From: Patella vulgata
Lineage: Eukaryota > Mollusca > Gastropoda > Patellidae
Assembly: GCF_932274485.2 (NCBI RefSeq)
Contig: NC_065883.2
Span: forward strand, 16,738,222 to 16,802,221
Direction of reading: 5' to 3'
Length of the DNA stretch: 64,000 bases
The notes under the pieces were generated by a model. That model made no database searches. It was given only the letters and a program-made list of their open reading frames with translations, and was not told where the DNA came from. Both the position numbers and the translations under genes were made by a program. This document shows, piece after piece, positions 22,540 to 34,824 of the stretch. Numbering within the stretch: position 1 is the stretch's first letter; every line of letters starts with the position of its first letter.

Positions 22540-23072
22540 GGTATATAAAGAAGTAACGATTCAGATAAGTATTTCTGCCATTTAAAAAAGTTTCTAAATA
22601 TGCACACCACCCCCTCCCCCCACCATCCCTTACAAGCGCACAATAATTTGTGGCCCTATTTTTAAAAATGTTTGGAGTGTGTGGGGGGGGGGGATATAAA
22701 TAAATTTTAAATTGGCCAGACATTTTGTCAAAAGTATCGAGATTTCATCATTAAAACATAGGTAAAGTGGACGTCAGTTTTACGTGCGCGTGTGTTGAAT
22801 TGATGTACGGGGAGAATATACCAGTGCGTGTCAAGATAACATTCATTTATTGATATGCTATTCTTCACGTGCATCCGAACAGATTTTCGCACAGAAACAC
22901 TCGTAATATTACTTACATTATTCGACCTTGGACTGAACACGCAAATACACGAAACTAGGGCTCGTACATTCCATAACACAGAGCGCGCGTGCTCTAAACA
23001 TAATAAGTCTAGTATACATGTATATCTACATACATAATATTATTAACCGTTGTGTATACCTGTACGCTGAAT

Positions 23073-23084
23073 TACGTCACGTGA
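23073..23084. promoter_or_regulatory. Candidate CRE/E-box in the JAG 5' flank
   Basis: TACGTCACGTGA combines a CRE half (TACGTCA) with CACGTG, the core bound by Hey/USF-type bHLH proteins. A second CACGTG lies at 22178-22183. Function is inferred only. Confidence 0.25.
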
Positions 23085-23142
23085 TTTTTATAGGTAGTCG
23101 ATACTTTGTAGAACTTTTACAATTTCAACTAAACGTCACAAG

Positions 23143-23173
23143 TCTTTCAGTAGAAGTACAACGTACTGAAAGA
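23143..23173. promoter_or_regulatory. 10-bp palindrome in the JAG 5' flank
   Basis: TCTTTCAGTA (23143-23152) and TACTGAAAGA (23164-23173) are perfect inverted repeats with an 11-nt loop. It could be a protein-binding dyad or a chance hairpin. Confidence 0.4.
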
Positions 23174-23328
23174 TTATCGGAATAATTCTTTTTTCTTTTT
23201 TTTCTTGATTTGGGCGGATATTGGATTATTTGTGAGGCATTATTCCAGTGATTAGCTGCACGCTCTCCAACACTCCGTCAGTTCATCAAACACACGCTCC
23301 TCACTGGCTTTTAGAAGCGCATGCGTGT

Positions 23329-23334
23329 TATAAA
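23329..23334 (+). promoter_or_regulatory. Candidate TATA box of JAG
   Basis: TATAAA lies 12 bp after a GCGCATGCGT (NRF1-like) palindrome and 352 bp before the start codon. It would place transcription start near 23360 and give an unspliced 5' leader of about 320 nt. No other evidence supports it. Confidence 0.3.
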
Positions 23335-23680
23335 GAGGTTGATACGAGAGTGTGTTACCGTTAGAATTAACTTACCGTAAACGTAGTGGAATCAGCTGTC
23401 TGGAAGACGTTCGCTTATAAACTGATGGACTACTGTTTTAAATGTGGAAATTTTGTGGAGTTAACGGCCCAACTGCGGCAACGCACTACACATATAGGAT
23501 GTATAATTTGTTGAGAAAAATGGAGTGAATATAAAAAGTTTTACTACCTTTTAGGAATGCTAGCAACAAGAACGCAACTTTTTTGCGTTCAAGGCACCAG
23601 CAGCTTCAAGGAATTAATATGTTCGATGAAAGCTAAAGTTGATTATTTTGTTAATTTTGGAGGAGGTATTTTATCAAACT

Positions 23681-24019
23681 ATGTTTCCATTGCAAATCTG
23701 CATTTTTCTTGTGATTATCAAAGTGTGCTATGGATCGGGTTATTTTCAACTTCAAATTTATACAATCTCAAATCCGCGCGGTGAAACGGCCGACGGCACG
23801 TGCTGTGACGGAAGCTTACGGATAAATGGGGGCACGTGCCGGGATGAGTGTGAAACGCTTTTCCGGATTTGCCTTAAGGAATATCAGGCTAGGGTGACGA
23901 CTGAAGGAACATGTACATTTGGAAACAAATCAACTCCTGTATTAGGAGGAAATTCCTTTACGTATAGTCCTGGAAATAGCAGAACGATGATCAAATTGCC
24001 TTTTGAATTCGCTTGGACG
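23681..24019 (+). CDS. JAG1: Jagged/Serrate Notch ligand, first coding exon (signal peptide + MNNL)
   Basis: This exon encodes 113 residues and ends at a GTGAGT donor (24020) in phase 0. ATG at 23681 is the first in frame after an in-frame TGA at 23627. Residues 1-18, MFPLQICIFLVIIKVCYG, are a signal peptide. From residue 19 the MNNL domain reads SGYFQLQIYTISN, then CC at 41-42, then DECETLFRICLKEYQARVT (55-73), TPVLGGNSF (85-93) and LPFEFAW (106-112). The DEC-x3-F-x2-CLKEYQ pattern fits Jagged/Serrate rather than Delta. MNNL is the N-terminal C2-like module that contacts Notch and membranes. The protein is a type I membrane ligand; its DSL, EGF and transmembrane parts lie downstream of this window. 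Vertebrate genes split the signal peptide and MNNL by an intron; here they share an exon. The symbol marks family membership, not one-to-one orthology. Confidence 0.96.
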
Positions 24020-24791
24020 GTGAGTAATCATTTTGCTTAATATCCAACCGCATTTTGTCCCAATATCTAGACGAATGTTTGCGTCTTTACAGGAAGAGAG
24101 ACACGAGACCATATAGCCAGGTAATAAATGGAAGGTTGAAGGAGAGATTATAAGTATAAAATTGTGTCATGCCAATCATTTTAAGCTACCAGTCGTAATT
24201 TTGGCGGGAATTCATTCGTCATTAAAATTCTCACCAGGATACAATTATGCTTGAACACTTAACATGTAATTGAATGAATATTCAGAAATATAGAACTCAC
24301 ATATTAGATTAAAATGTTATACAACACAATTACAAAGGAATATTGTTTTGGATTTTTTTTTTCAAATTTCAAATGATGCAAGTCAGATCAAATAAATTAA
24401 GCCAGGTCACATAAAAAAAGGCACCATGACACATACCGAATAATTTGAAATTCATGATACATATTTATTTTGTTTTTAAAAGTAAAAAGGAATATATGTA
24501 TACAGTTTTAAAGGAAGTACACAATTGTTATTTTGTAATAAAAATCCAAACACAAGTTGATCTAGCAGATAGTTCAATAGGCTACCCCGGGGCGAGGGGG
24601 GGGGGGGTGTACAAAGTAAGTTCCCCCAAGGTCATACATAAAAACAATTATCAAAAAAAGAGATGATATGAGATTGTTATCGCACCAGTGAACTAACAAG
24701 TTAAAAGATGTTGAAAAAATACCACTTCTGAAAAAATGTACTAAGGAAGAACAGTTGCTTCCCTTGCTCGCTCTCTAGATATACCACTGAT

Positions 24792-25166
24792 TTAAAGATG
24801 CATTATGCAAAAGCTAATCTGTCTATTGAAGGTTTTATTTTAGCTACAAATAAATTATTATTTAGACATTTATTCACATGTCAAGCCTCAGTTGAACTCT
24901 CTAGATCATCGGATGGCAGAGAAATGTGATCCCCATTTAATGATTTAATTTAAAAATGGAGAAGCGAGTCTCAATTAACAAGTAACATTGCTATGACAAT
25001 TAGCAATATGTGCCACATCTCGTCAAAACTTCAATCGGTGATAACTTTGCTCAGAATAAAGTAATTTGAATGAAATTTTCAGTATATTTTTAAATTATTT
25101 TATTTTTGAACTATTATTGCAAGAATGGTCAGCTCTTTATCTAAATCTGACAGAATGTATATTTAA
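24792..25166 (-). repeat. TTAA-ended TIR element, family M2
   Basis: The left end TTTAAAGATGCATTATGCAA and the right end TCAGCTCTTTATCTAAATCT, then TTAAG, are inverted versions of one another in part. The centre shares AAAGTAATTTGAATGAAATT with the other copies. Confidence 0.7.
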
Positions 25167-25535
25167 GTGGTTTTTTTCTCTCTAAAACATTCATTTTATG
25201 TAGAAAATTAACCATTTTTCCATTTGTAAAGTTACAAATATTATTTTTCTTCAAGTTTCTTCATCTGTTTTCACAAAGAACTAAATGGAACAAATAGTAC
25301 AGAAGAACCATTTCTAACTATTCTCATGTGCAGTTAATTATGGTATCATGAGAGAGTGGGGGGGGGGAGTCTCTTTAACACCTAAAACTTTCTGTAAATC
25401 TAGGTTACCAGGCATAAATTATCAACCAAAGTACAAGTTTCACAGAAAAACTAACCTGGAGGAATCAATCAGAGTAAGGGGGCGGGGGGTCTACTTTTAG
25501 ACCCATAAACATTCCTTAAATCTAGGAAATTATAG

Positions 25536-25755
25536 GGGGGGTTGGATGGCCGAATGGTTAGCACGCGCGCGCTGTATCATACGGTCTGTCATTGAGTCAA
25601 TTGGCGGGGTTTCGATTCCCCGGTTGTATGTGACAACCTCAAGGATTTTCTCCGGTTCCTTCGGTTTCCTCCCACTGCTAAAGACCCCTACGCGCAAGTG
25701 AATTATTGAAATAAAAAGATTAAACCCCATTTCTATCTATCTATCTATCTATCTA
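25536..25755 (+). repeat. SINE family A with (CTAT)n tail and perfect 13-bp target duplication
   Basis: The head GGATGGCCGAATGGTTAGCA and the B-box GGTTTCGATTCCC are clear. TAGGAAATTATAG occurs at 25523-25535 and 25756-25768. The body has a deletion relative to the 19770 copy, and the tail is CTAT instead of CT. Confidence 0.92.
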
Positions 25756-26812
25756 TAGGAAATTATAGACCAATTTTCACACAATATAATTAACCTGGCT
25801 GAAATACCTTTCTTTGAAACAGTGGGTAAATTCAAATTTGTATAATATTTATTTGTATTTGTATGAATTTATAATAATCATTTTGATTTATATAAAAAAA
25901 ACCATATTTTCCCATATTTGATCTTTTCTCAACAAAATATTTCTTTGTGAGTATTCAACCATATTTATTTTTTTTGTGTAATTTGTGCTAGAGTAATTGA
26001 AAATATATTGTTATATAGGTTTTATTTCTCTGTTGAAAAGAGACATTATTAATGTTTTTCATTTCATATATTTGATCTTAATCTGTTCTCAAATAAAAGA
26101 TGAGTTAAAATTGTTAGCCTTCAAAACTAAGATTCATATTTTCCCAGCCTGTTTTTTTCTTTACTTTAAACAACTATACATTGTATTGAACTAGTACTTT
26201 ATAATAGACAAAATTATGTTATATTTTTTTGAGAAGAGTGGAGATAATATGGCTGACCTCAGGTTTACAACTATTATAAAACTACCGTCTTTTAACTACT
26301 TCATGTTGCGTGGGTGAATTCTCACGCTCTGTTATCAATACTTCTTTTTAAACTGACTTTCTATAATGTCAAATAACAATTCTGTGTAAGGTATATCCAA
26401 ACATAAGTTAATAATGATTGTCAAATCCAAGTCTTTACCTACAGTCTTCAAGGAGATGTTCTTTGTGAAGTATAGTTAAAGTGGCACTACCACCAGGTAT
26501 ATATGGTGAACTGGTAGTTAATGTGGCAGTATCTGATCAATAAATGATAATATAGATACTGGTTTTAATTTCTTGATCAGTCCCCCTCTGATGCTTTTGT
26601 TTACAAATAATAGCATGCTTAATGTTTTTGGCTGTTCTAGAAACTGGTTACTGTTTCCTACCCGTATATATGATAACATTAAAAAAACATGGTACATGAT
26701 TATGATAACATTAAAAAAAAACATGGCATATCGTGTCTGTTAATCAAGACTTAAAATTTAATTTGTAAAATACATAATACATGTACAGGTAGGTTGCTCT
26801 TGCATGTGTACA

Positions 26813-27089
26813 GGGCGGTTGGGTGGTCTAGTGGTTTAACATGTGTATGTGAAATTATAAGGTCTGTCATTGAGTCAAGTGGTGTGGTTTTGATTCCCCG
26901 TTTGTACGTGACAATGACTAGGGTTGCCTGTCCAACCTCATGGGTTTTCTCCAGGTCCTCTGGTTTCCCTCCCACTGCTAAAGACCCCTACGGCAAGCGA
27001 ATTATTGAAATAAAATTGAACCATATGTTAGTCCCGAAATTACCTAGTTTCTGTCGAGTGGAGGCTAAACCCTCTCTCTCTCTTTCTCT
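26813..27089 (+). repeat. SINE family A, full length, diverged
   Basis: The head reads GGTTGGGTGGTCTAGTGGTT and the B-box is TTTTGATTCCCCG. The tail is CCTCTCTCTCTCTTTCTCTC. The flanks CTTGCATGTGTACA and CTTGAATGTGTCAT are a likely decayed duplication. The 142-codon frame across it is not a gene. Confidence 0.85.
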
Positions 27090-27225
27090 CTTGAATGTGT
27101 CATTGTCCAAGCATATTGCATGTATACATGAAGGTGTGCCGTTTCAAAGTTATATACTGGCAAATTTACCCAAATTGGTACACAAATTATTTTTGAGCTT
27201 AGTCAGGTTCCAAAATGTCTGAGAG

Positions 27226-27467
27226 AGAGAGAGAGAAATGGGTTTAACATCCACTCGACACAAATTAGGTCATTTTGGGACTAACATGGTTTTATTTTAT
27301 TTCAATAATTCGCTTGCGCGTAGCGGTCTTTAGCAGTGGAAGGAAACCGGAGAAAACCCACGAGGTTGGACAGGCAACCCTACTCCTTGTCACGTACGAC
27401 CGGGGATTCGAAACCACGCCTTATGATACAGCACGCACGTGCTAACCATTCGGCCATCCAACCCTCC
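27226..27467 (-). repeat. SINE family A, minus orientation, 16-bp perfect target duplication
   Basis: CCAAAATGTCTGAGAG occurs at 27210-27225 and 27468-27483. Between them, the minus strand runs from GGTTGGATGGCCGAATGGTT to a (CT)n tail, seen as GA repeats at 27220-27236. It lies about 140 bp from the previous SINE in opposite orientation. Confidence 0.93.
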
Positions 27468-28214
27468 CCAAAATGTCTGAGAGGTTGTATAAGGTATTCT
27501 GGGAAGTACGCATACCCTGCCTCTTACAACAAGTTGACCAAACCATGCAGACATGTAGTTACCGTAGTTAAAGTACCTGATCATTCAACTCCTTGAAAAC
27601 CACTAACAAAAGATTGATACTATAATTAAAATGACTGGCCTATATCTCAGTAATACATGGGCTTCTTTGTCCTAAATTTTGAATACATTGTAATTTTAAT
27701 ACCCCAATGAGGTAATTGATTCGAAGATCTAACACCTCTGTAAGTGTTAATGAATATTGAACTAGAGAAGGCATACTCTGCCACAGCTGTTTGGATAATA
27801 AAACTGTTCAGTGTACTAGTATAAGAAGTATATAAAAAAAATCAACATAGATTTGGTTACAGCTCACCAATTATTGACAATAACAAGTTGATATATTCCT
27901 AACATACAATATATGTTGTTGTAATCTATCTTGTAAATATTACACGATTGTCTTTTTTCTCACGGTCTACTTAAATTCATTTCAAGTGTTTAATATATCC
28001 ACACGGATTTGTCAATTGAATAAAAAAATCTACTAAGTTGAATTTAATGAAGTGAGAACTGTTGGTATTTTATATACAGACTTATGTTTTATTGTTGTAG
28101 TCAAGCATTTCTTGATTCAGATAAGCATGAACGACGATGGCTATTGTGCACAGCATATTATTTGTTATATCAATTTCCAAATACTCAGTCTACTATAGCC
28201 TTGTCCATTCTTCT

Positions 28215-29022
28215 GCTGTCTACCCTGTCCATACATCATGTTCTACTTATTAGTCTGTCTACTGTGTCCATACCCTAGTGTTTCACTAATTGATCTGTCT
28301 ATCCTGTCCTGTCCAAACTCCAGCCTTAGACTCTTGTCTAATGTATCCATACCCTAGTTATTGATCTGCCCACACTGTCCATACCCAAGTGTTAAGCTCA
28401 TTGATGTGTCTACCTTGTCCATACCCCAGTGTTAGACCCAGTGATCTGTCCACCCTGGTCATACCATAGTATTAGACTCCTTGATCTGTCCACCCTGCCC
28501 ATACATCATGTTTGACTCATTGATCTGTCCATACATGTACATCATGTTTGACTCCTTGATTTGTCCATACATCATGTTTGACTCATTGATCTGTCTATCC
28601 TGTCCATACATCATGTTTGACTGATAGATCTGTCCATACATCATGTTTGACTCATTGATCTGTCCATACATCATGTTTGACTCATTGATCTGTCCATACA
28701 TCATGTTTGAATCATTGATCTGTCCATACATCATGTTTGACTCGTTGATTTGCTACCCTGTCTATACCCCCCCCTCCCCATTGTTTGACTGATAGATATG
28801 TCCATACATCATGTTTGACTCATTGATCTGTCCATACATCATGTTTGACTCATTGATCTGTCCATACATCATGTTTGAATCATTGATCTGTCCATACAAT
28901 GTACATCATGTTTGACTCATTGATTTGCTACCCTGTCTATACCCCCCACCCCCATTGTTCTGTCTACCCTATCCAAACCCTGTGTTGTGCTCATTGATTT
29001 GTCTACCCTGTCCATATCCTGT
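28215..29022. repeat. 30-bp minisatellite, with older 45-bp-class variant units at its edges
   Basis: The core unit is TCTGTCCATACATCATGTTT plus GACTCATTGA, repeated about 15 times between 28490 and 28920. At both edges, longer degenerate units with CTACCCTGTCCATACCC and AGTGTTAGACTC appear. Because 30 is a multiple of 3, the minus strand stays open and reads MMYGQINESN repeats, which should not be taken as a protein. Confidence 0.93.
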
Positions 29023-29509
29023 TAATGACTGCCAGCAGGTTTCAACGCATCAGATTTGATCAAATCCGCACTTTCATTTTCACCCAAATTAAAAAGGTTG
29101 CATAAATGAAAGTACATAAAAGGGGTATAGCATAATATTTTCCCAAAAAATCATAGTTTTAGTTTCGAGTAGGAATAAAGAATTAATAGTAGATATATAT
29201 CGAAGATAATTAGAATGATGTGTGAGATGATTGACAAGTTAATTACTAATAGATTAATTAACAGGTTTATAATTCTATCATTCAAAAGTCAAGTCATTTA
29301 ACTTTTACATATTGAAATTTGTCGCCAGACAGGATTAAAATGGGTTTTAATGTTTCATCACATGATACTTTGGTTATTTTGAGACCAACAAACTGTTTCT
29401 GTTTATTTGCTGTGGTTCATTTTTCAAGGACAGTAGTGTTTTATCAATCTGATTAAGATACAGATCTATGTTTCATTTTTTTTAAATACTTTCGATGGCC
29501 TCCACTACA

Positions 29510-29835
29510 TGAAAATCTGACCAATTTTAGTGGGAGGTTGTGTCAAGGGTCAAACGAGCTGCTTTTTACCTATGACATCAGACATTTGATTAACGCATCA
29601 GCGTTGATAAGTCTAGTGCGATACCCACAGTTTCATCCACCGAACAGCAAGAACTCGCCGCAACCGTTTCATTGGCTAATCCCTCACATCAACTAGAATG
29701 CATGTTATATACATGTAACTACTCTTCCAGATCCTAGTGTAGTAAAGACAAGTAAAATGAAATTTTAAACTATAAAAAAACGAAACGAAATAGGATCTGT
29801 GTTTTAATCAGATTGTGTTTTTACCTACTATGAAT
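29510..29835. repeat. Dispersed repeat related to 70-372
   Basis: It holds GGGTCAAACGAGC, ATGACATCAGA and the AAAAAACGAAACGAAATAGG run that are also found near the window start. Relationship and boundaries are approximate. Confidence 0.35.
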
Positions 29836-32009
29836 TTCAGGTAATCCTTCACATGCTCTACCAACTTTTACTCATGACTTTTTTGAATATCACCCAAACA
29901 GAGATACAATTATATTCCCATTTCATTTCCATATCGGACGCACATTTTTCAACCTGACAAGTATGAAGCAAACTATGAAAATCTTGAAGGTTCTTCTTAG
30001 CCTGTGGTGGGAATCTGCTCTCATTAAAGTTTAAATTGTCCTTATATAACTGTGATAATATTTGTGCACATGGCATGATATGCAAACTCTTGACAGAATA
30101 CCTGATGTTACTTGCTGCTGATCTTGTCTCATGGAGCCCAGACCTTGGCAACTGGCAAATTTACAAAATTGACTGTTTTGCACCTATCTAGACATTCTGC
30201 ATAAATGTTGTAGTCTCTGATATTATATTGTAAGTTTTGTATATTTTTTTTTCTGATCGTTCTCTGTTTTGTGTATTGTGTAATTAGAATTTCTTCTCTA
30301 TGAAATATGTCAAGGAAACAAGAACACATATATTCTGTCATGACATAAATATGCAGTCTACCCACTAGTATAAAGGTAAACAAACATGAGTCACTCTATT
30401 ACAAAATTATCATATTGTTCTTCCCTTTTCCCACGACCCCGAAAATCCTACAAATACTTATGTCACTTGTGTGAAAGAAGAGTTGTAGAGAGAAGGGCTG
30501 TGTTATTGACTGTCAGTTATAAAGTCTATTATTTATTAACATTTATGTGTATTATATATAGGCATATATATATCATATTGTAACAAGGTTTTCCTACTCA
30601 GGCATTTTATCAGTGAATTCAGTATAATTGTTATGAACTGTGTTATCGAACTAGTTGTCTTTGCTCTAAATCTAAAGTTTTTAAAACCCACAAAACTTTT
30701 TGAACCTGTTAGTATGTTCAAAGATAATTTTATTCACTTTAAAGGACAATATTTTGTCCCTTCCGGAATTTGTACTTTAATGATTAATATACAGTAGCTA
30801 AATTGTAAGAATATTATTCCTCTGTTACAGTAAACAAGAGGAATTATATAGTTTTTTAGATTTAAAGATCAAAACTTAATACTGGATACAAATGAACATA
30901 AAGTAAAAACTTTGCGTGCTTACAAAGTAGAGGAACAGAAACTATAGGGTGAATGTCTCATCCATAAAACTACTTACCAGTAAAAAGGTAAAGCCCAAGG
31001 GTTATAGTTGAAGATGCAGCAGATTTAGAATGGACATGCAGTGCAGGATAGGTTTAAAGGGATAGTACAACAGATATTAGTTTTTATTAATTACAGAAAA
31101 AACAACTCACTATTTATAATAAAATATCACTTCGTAACATTATACTGATTGATTTATTTTATCAAAATGTCAAAACAACTTTTTTGAACATTGTTGGTAC
31201 CGGTATGTTCTTAGAAAATTGTGCACACATTTAGTGAACAATATTTTTTCCCTTCCTGAATTTTTATAATTAATACCTATAGTTAAATTGTTATGGATAT
31301 TACTCTTGATATTGACTCTTGTTAAGTTCGAAAATTATTTTAGATTTAAAAGATTAAAAGTATGATGAGAGAAAAAATTAAACATCTAAATTTTATCCAC
31401 TAAGCTATGTTAAGACATTTAGAAACATTGATCATTTCTTGGGAAATCTGCCATATTTTGTAGAATAGGGATCTAATTCACAGTTGACGCAGAATCAATT
31501 AAGATCGTAGAATGTTAGTTTAGTGCCTGTCGACCAATAGCATCCTGTATAATCAATGTAATTTGAAACCATTATTGCGGTTTATGTTAACAGGGCCAAT
31601 GTAGGGATCACCCAGTTGAAAAATGCAAGTGAACATTTTACAACTTGAAGATTCTTGATTTATTAATGTTGTGAGTGACGCAAATTATTTTGATGAAATA
31701 GCATTTCTAAATTATATTTAGTAGATTTATTTTATTTATGATAAAACAGCACAATTTTTGGGTTAATTCAATACAATACGATTTTAAAAATTATTTTGTA
31801 TAAACTTTTTTTTCAAATAATCAAAGTTTGCTATTTGATTTTTTTGGTAGCCTCCATATTTGGTAACATGTACATGTAGGTATTGTTTTTGTGAATATCT
31901 TAACAAGATGTTCTGTGCTGATGTTAAAATTCTGAATTTCAGGAGATCAAGGATTATTTTATGGTGTACACAGGACCAAGGTTTTTCATTCTATTCCTAT
32001 ACTAGTATG

Positions 32010-32297
32010 CTATGGGAGAAATTCTGTCCAGCCAGCAGCACCATGGCATATTTCATTTTTCAATTTCCAACTGTCAGGGGATCTTTAATGGTATAAACAG
32101 CACCTCCATTTTTCATTCCATCCAAATGCCTACACACTTTCCTTGCTAGGCTCCTCAATCCATCACCACTAATAGGGGGGGGGGGGAAACCTGGCTGGAA
32201 AATCCTAAGAAAGTTTCTTAGCCAACACTGGGATCGAACATGGGACCTCCTGGTTAGTGAGCCAGCACCATACTCACTGAGTCACCATAGCTCCCAT
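32010..32297 (-). repeat. SINE family B with intact head, diverged
   Basis: The minus strand begins GGGAGCTATGGTGACTCAGT, then GAGTATGGTGCTGGCTCACT and a B-box ATGTTCGATCCC, then the body through AAAGATCCCCTGACAGTTGG. It shows the pol III-type head missing from the truncated copies. A poly(G) run interrupts it at 32167-32176. Confidence 0.8.
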
Positions 32298-32675
32298 TAT
32301 GATGAGACATTAAACAACATTCCCTTTCTTTCCTCTAATGTAATGGTAGCTTTAAGTTAGAGAAAGACCAGACTAGGCTTTGATTGTAATGGTGATGGTA
32401 GATTATTATCTTGATGAAATGTTAATTATATGCTTGATTAAACTCTAACATCACCAGTCTGTTTTCTTTCTCATTTTCATCAACTTTTACAAATTTTGGC
32501 ACAATGTTCTTTTGTGTTTCAGATTGTGATTTTCACTTTCGATCACTTCCATGGATAATCTGTCTGCCTCACCCCAGGCCAGCATCCAGTAAAAGTTGAC
32601 AGATAGTAAATGACCGTGCATTGCCAGTGAGAGAGTATGCATCAGTTATAGTTGTACACTTGTTACCCAAGGGGA

Positions 32676-32990
32676 GGGAGCCACGAGGCTCAGTGGGCAC
32701 GGCGCAGGCACGCTAACCTTGTTGGTCAAGAATGTTCCTCCAGATTTCCTGTGCGGTTTCCCCTGTCAGTGTTGCAGGATGGAGGAAAGCCTGGCAAGGA
32801 AACAGTATCTGTACATTTAACTGAAGTTAAATGTACACCTCGGCTCAGTATGCACCTAAAAGAACCAATGACAGTTGGAATTCAGTTGCTGTTTGGTAAA
32901 ATGTCCCTCATGGCACATTGTAAGGCATATGCCCGTATTCATTAGCCCGGTTGGTGCAGGACATTGTTAAGCCCCATTTCGTTCATTCAT
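32676..32990 (+). repeat. SINE family B, near full length
   Basis: GGGAGCCACGAGGCTCAGTG opens the head; the B-box is deleted. The body includes ACCAATGACAGTTGGAATTC and CCCGTATTCATTAGCCCGGT. The tail is AAGCCCCATTTCGTTCATTC. Confidence 0.82.
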
Positions 32991-34484
32991 ACATGAGGGG
33001 AGGCAATTCTTTCGTATTCGATTGTGAGGAGTTGTTTTGCCACTGCTAAGAACTCTATAGACAATGATGACATTGTCTGTTCATCTTATATATGATCCAT
33101 GGTACAATGAAATAAATTAATCTTTTGGAACACCTGATACCACCTGTCACTGAACTGGGCTCATCAAATAAGTTGTTGATATTTGATTTTGAGCTCCTGA
33201 TGCTAGCAACTCAATTCACTTTACTTTAGATTGTCTGTTCTGTATTGATGTCTATTGGGTTCATTATCAAGTTTTTGAGAATCTAATAGTTCCATTTTTG
33301 TCTTAAACTTTTGATAAAAAAATCTTCCACAAGCTTTATTTTTAGCAGACAATTTTGATCAGCACCGTTCATGTTTGGCTGTCAACTTTTTTTGACTATA
33401 AATGAAGGATTGGTTTCATCAAATCTGATATTTTCAATATTAACAGAAAACCAGATGAAATAGGATGGAGGAACTTCAAATAATTTCTCGAGTTAATAAA
33501 CTACAGTCAGTCCATCAACTGTCACCACCAGTCATAAAGAGAAAAGATATTTTAATTATTTCTGACCAAATTCTTTATAGAAAAATCAAATGATATCCTA
33601 GATTTTTACCACCCATATTACAGTGATCAATCAGCTGTCTGGAAGGATGTGCCTGTGCATTACTAAAATAAAGCCTAAGAAATTAGGGCTCCCATTTTGG
33701 ACATATTTACCAGTCTGACTGACTGACATTTGAATTAACTAGCTTATCAATTTAGATGTCTTAAGAGAATAATTTTAAAGTAGGATGGGATGAGAAGCAT
33801 ATCCCTGTAATGGGACTGTATCATAGCTTCTAAATAAATGAACTATTTCGAAATATGGAAAAAAATACAACTGAATTGCTTTGTAAAGAATTTCAAAAAT
33901 TAAATTCATAGAACTATTTAATTCATGAAGTGAATAAGTTGCAAAGTTATTCTGTTATTTTTAGTAAAATTGTGATGGTCTTCTTAAAGGAATAAATTTT
34001 ATAAATAATCATTAAAGAGATTCGTCATCTATCAGTTTTTTCTGTGTGATGTAATAGTGAGATGCAGATGAAGTTATTTAATTAAGAATCAGAGATCATC
34101 TCCTATAAGGATAAATCAATAATAATGCGACAGAGCGTGCATTAAGTTTCAAATCTTTAAATACTGTTTTTTATATTATTGAGGTTTTATATTTATTGTA
34201 TGCGTAGCGGAAATCTATAATCCTTTATTGTTAACTTTCTCTTTGTTTTCATAATATATCGACATGTTCACTGGATGCTTCAAGTGTCTCATTGATTAGG
34301 ACTACAGTGTATGAATTATGTATTAATAAAGACATGTGCCGAGTTTCCACATAGATTACAGTTTTTAATAGTTTAAAGGAAGTGATGGTAATCTTTGATT
34401 ATTTCCACTCCAGTTCAATGTCTTGCTATTTATTTTTTTTTCTTTGAGAATAGTTGTAATGATCATTTGATGATTTATATAATA

Positions 34485-34545
34485 AAATAAAATGGTGTTT
34501 AACGTCCTGCATTTCAGCACCAACCAGGCTAATTAAGAGGGTTAT
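34485..34545 (-). repeat. SINE family B, short 3' fragment
   Basis: AAAATGGTGTTTAACGTCCT, then CCAACCAGGCTAATTAAGAG, is the reverse of the tail. Confidence 0.7.
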
Positions 34546-34824
34546 TATAATGAACAGGGCATTACACTTAATAAATCGACAATGAACTAAACACCCGAGT
34601 TTAATCATTTCTAGTATTGATTAACCATAGTATATTATTGTCAGGTGAGCTGGCGAAAAGGACAATGGCAAAAAAAGGTTTTTATATCTACCTAATTCGT
34701 ATTGCCTGACCAGTATTTTTAGTAAACGGAAGAAAAAAGGGAATTATGTGTGAATTTGTGAATATATTTTCTGTTCCTTTCTGTAAACTCTTTCTCTTGG
34801 TACCCATCTCACAAACTGATTTTT

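Noticed and set aside
26794-27222. 142-codon plus frame
   Set aside because: Its main part is a family-A SINE read through, with Ser/Leu runs from the CT tail.
28459-28734. 91-codon minus frame of MMYGQINESN repeats, looking like a repetitive protein
   Set aside because: It is the translation of a 30-bp minisatellite, which stays open because the unit is a multiple of three. The homogeneity is in DNA, and the units continue past the stops.
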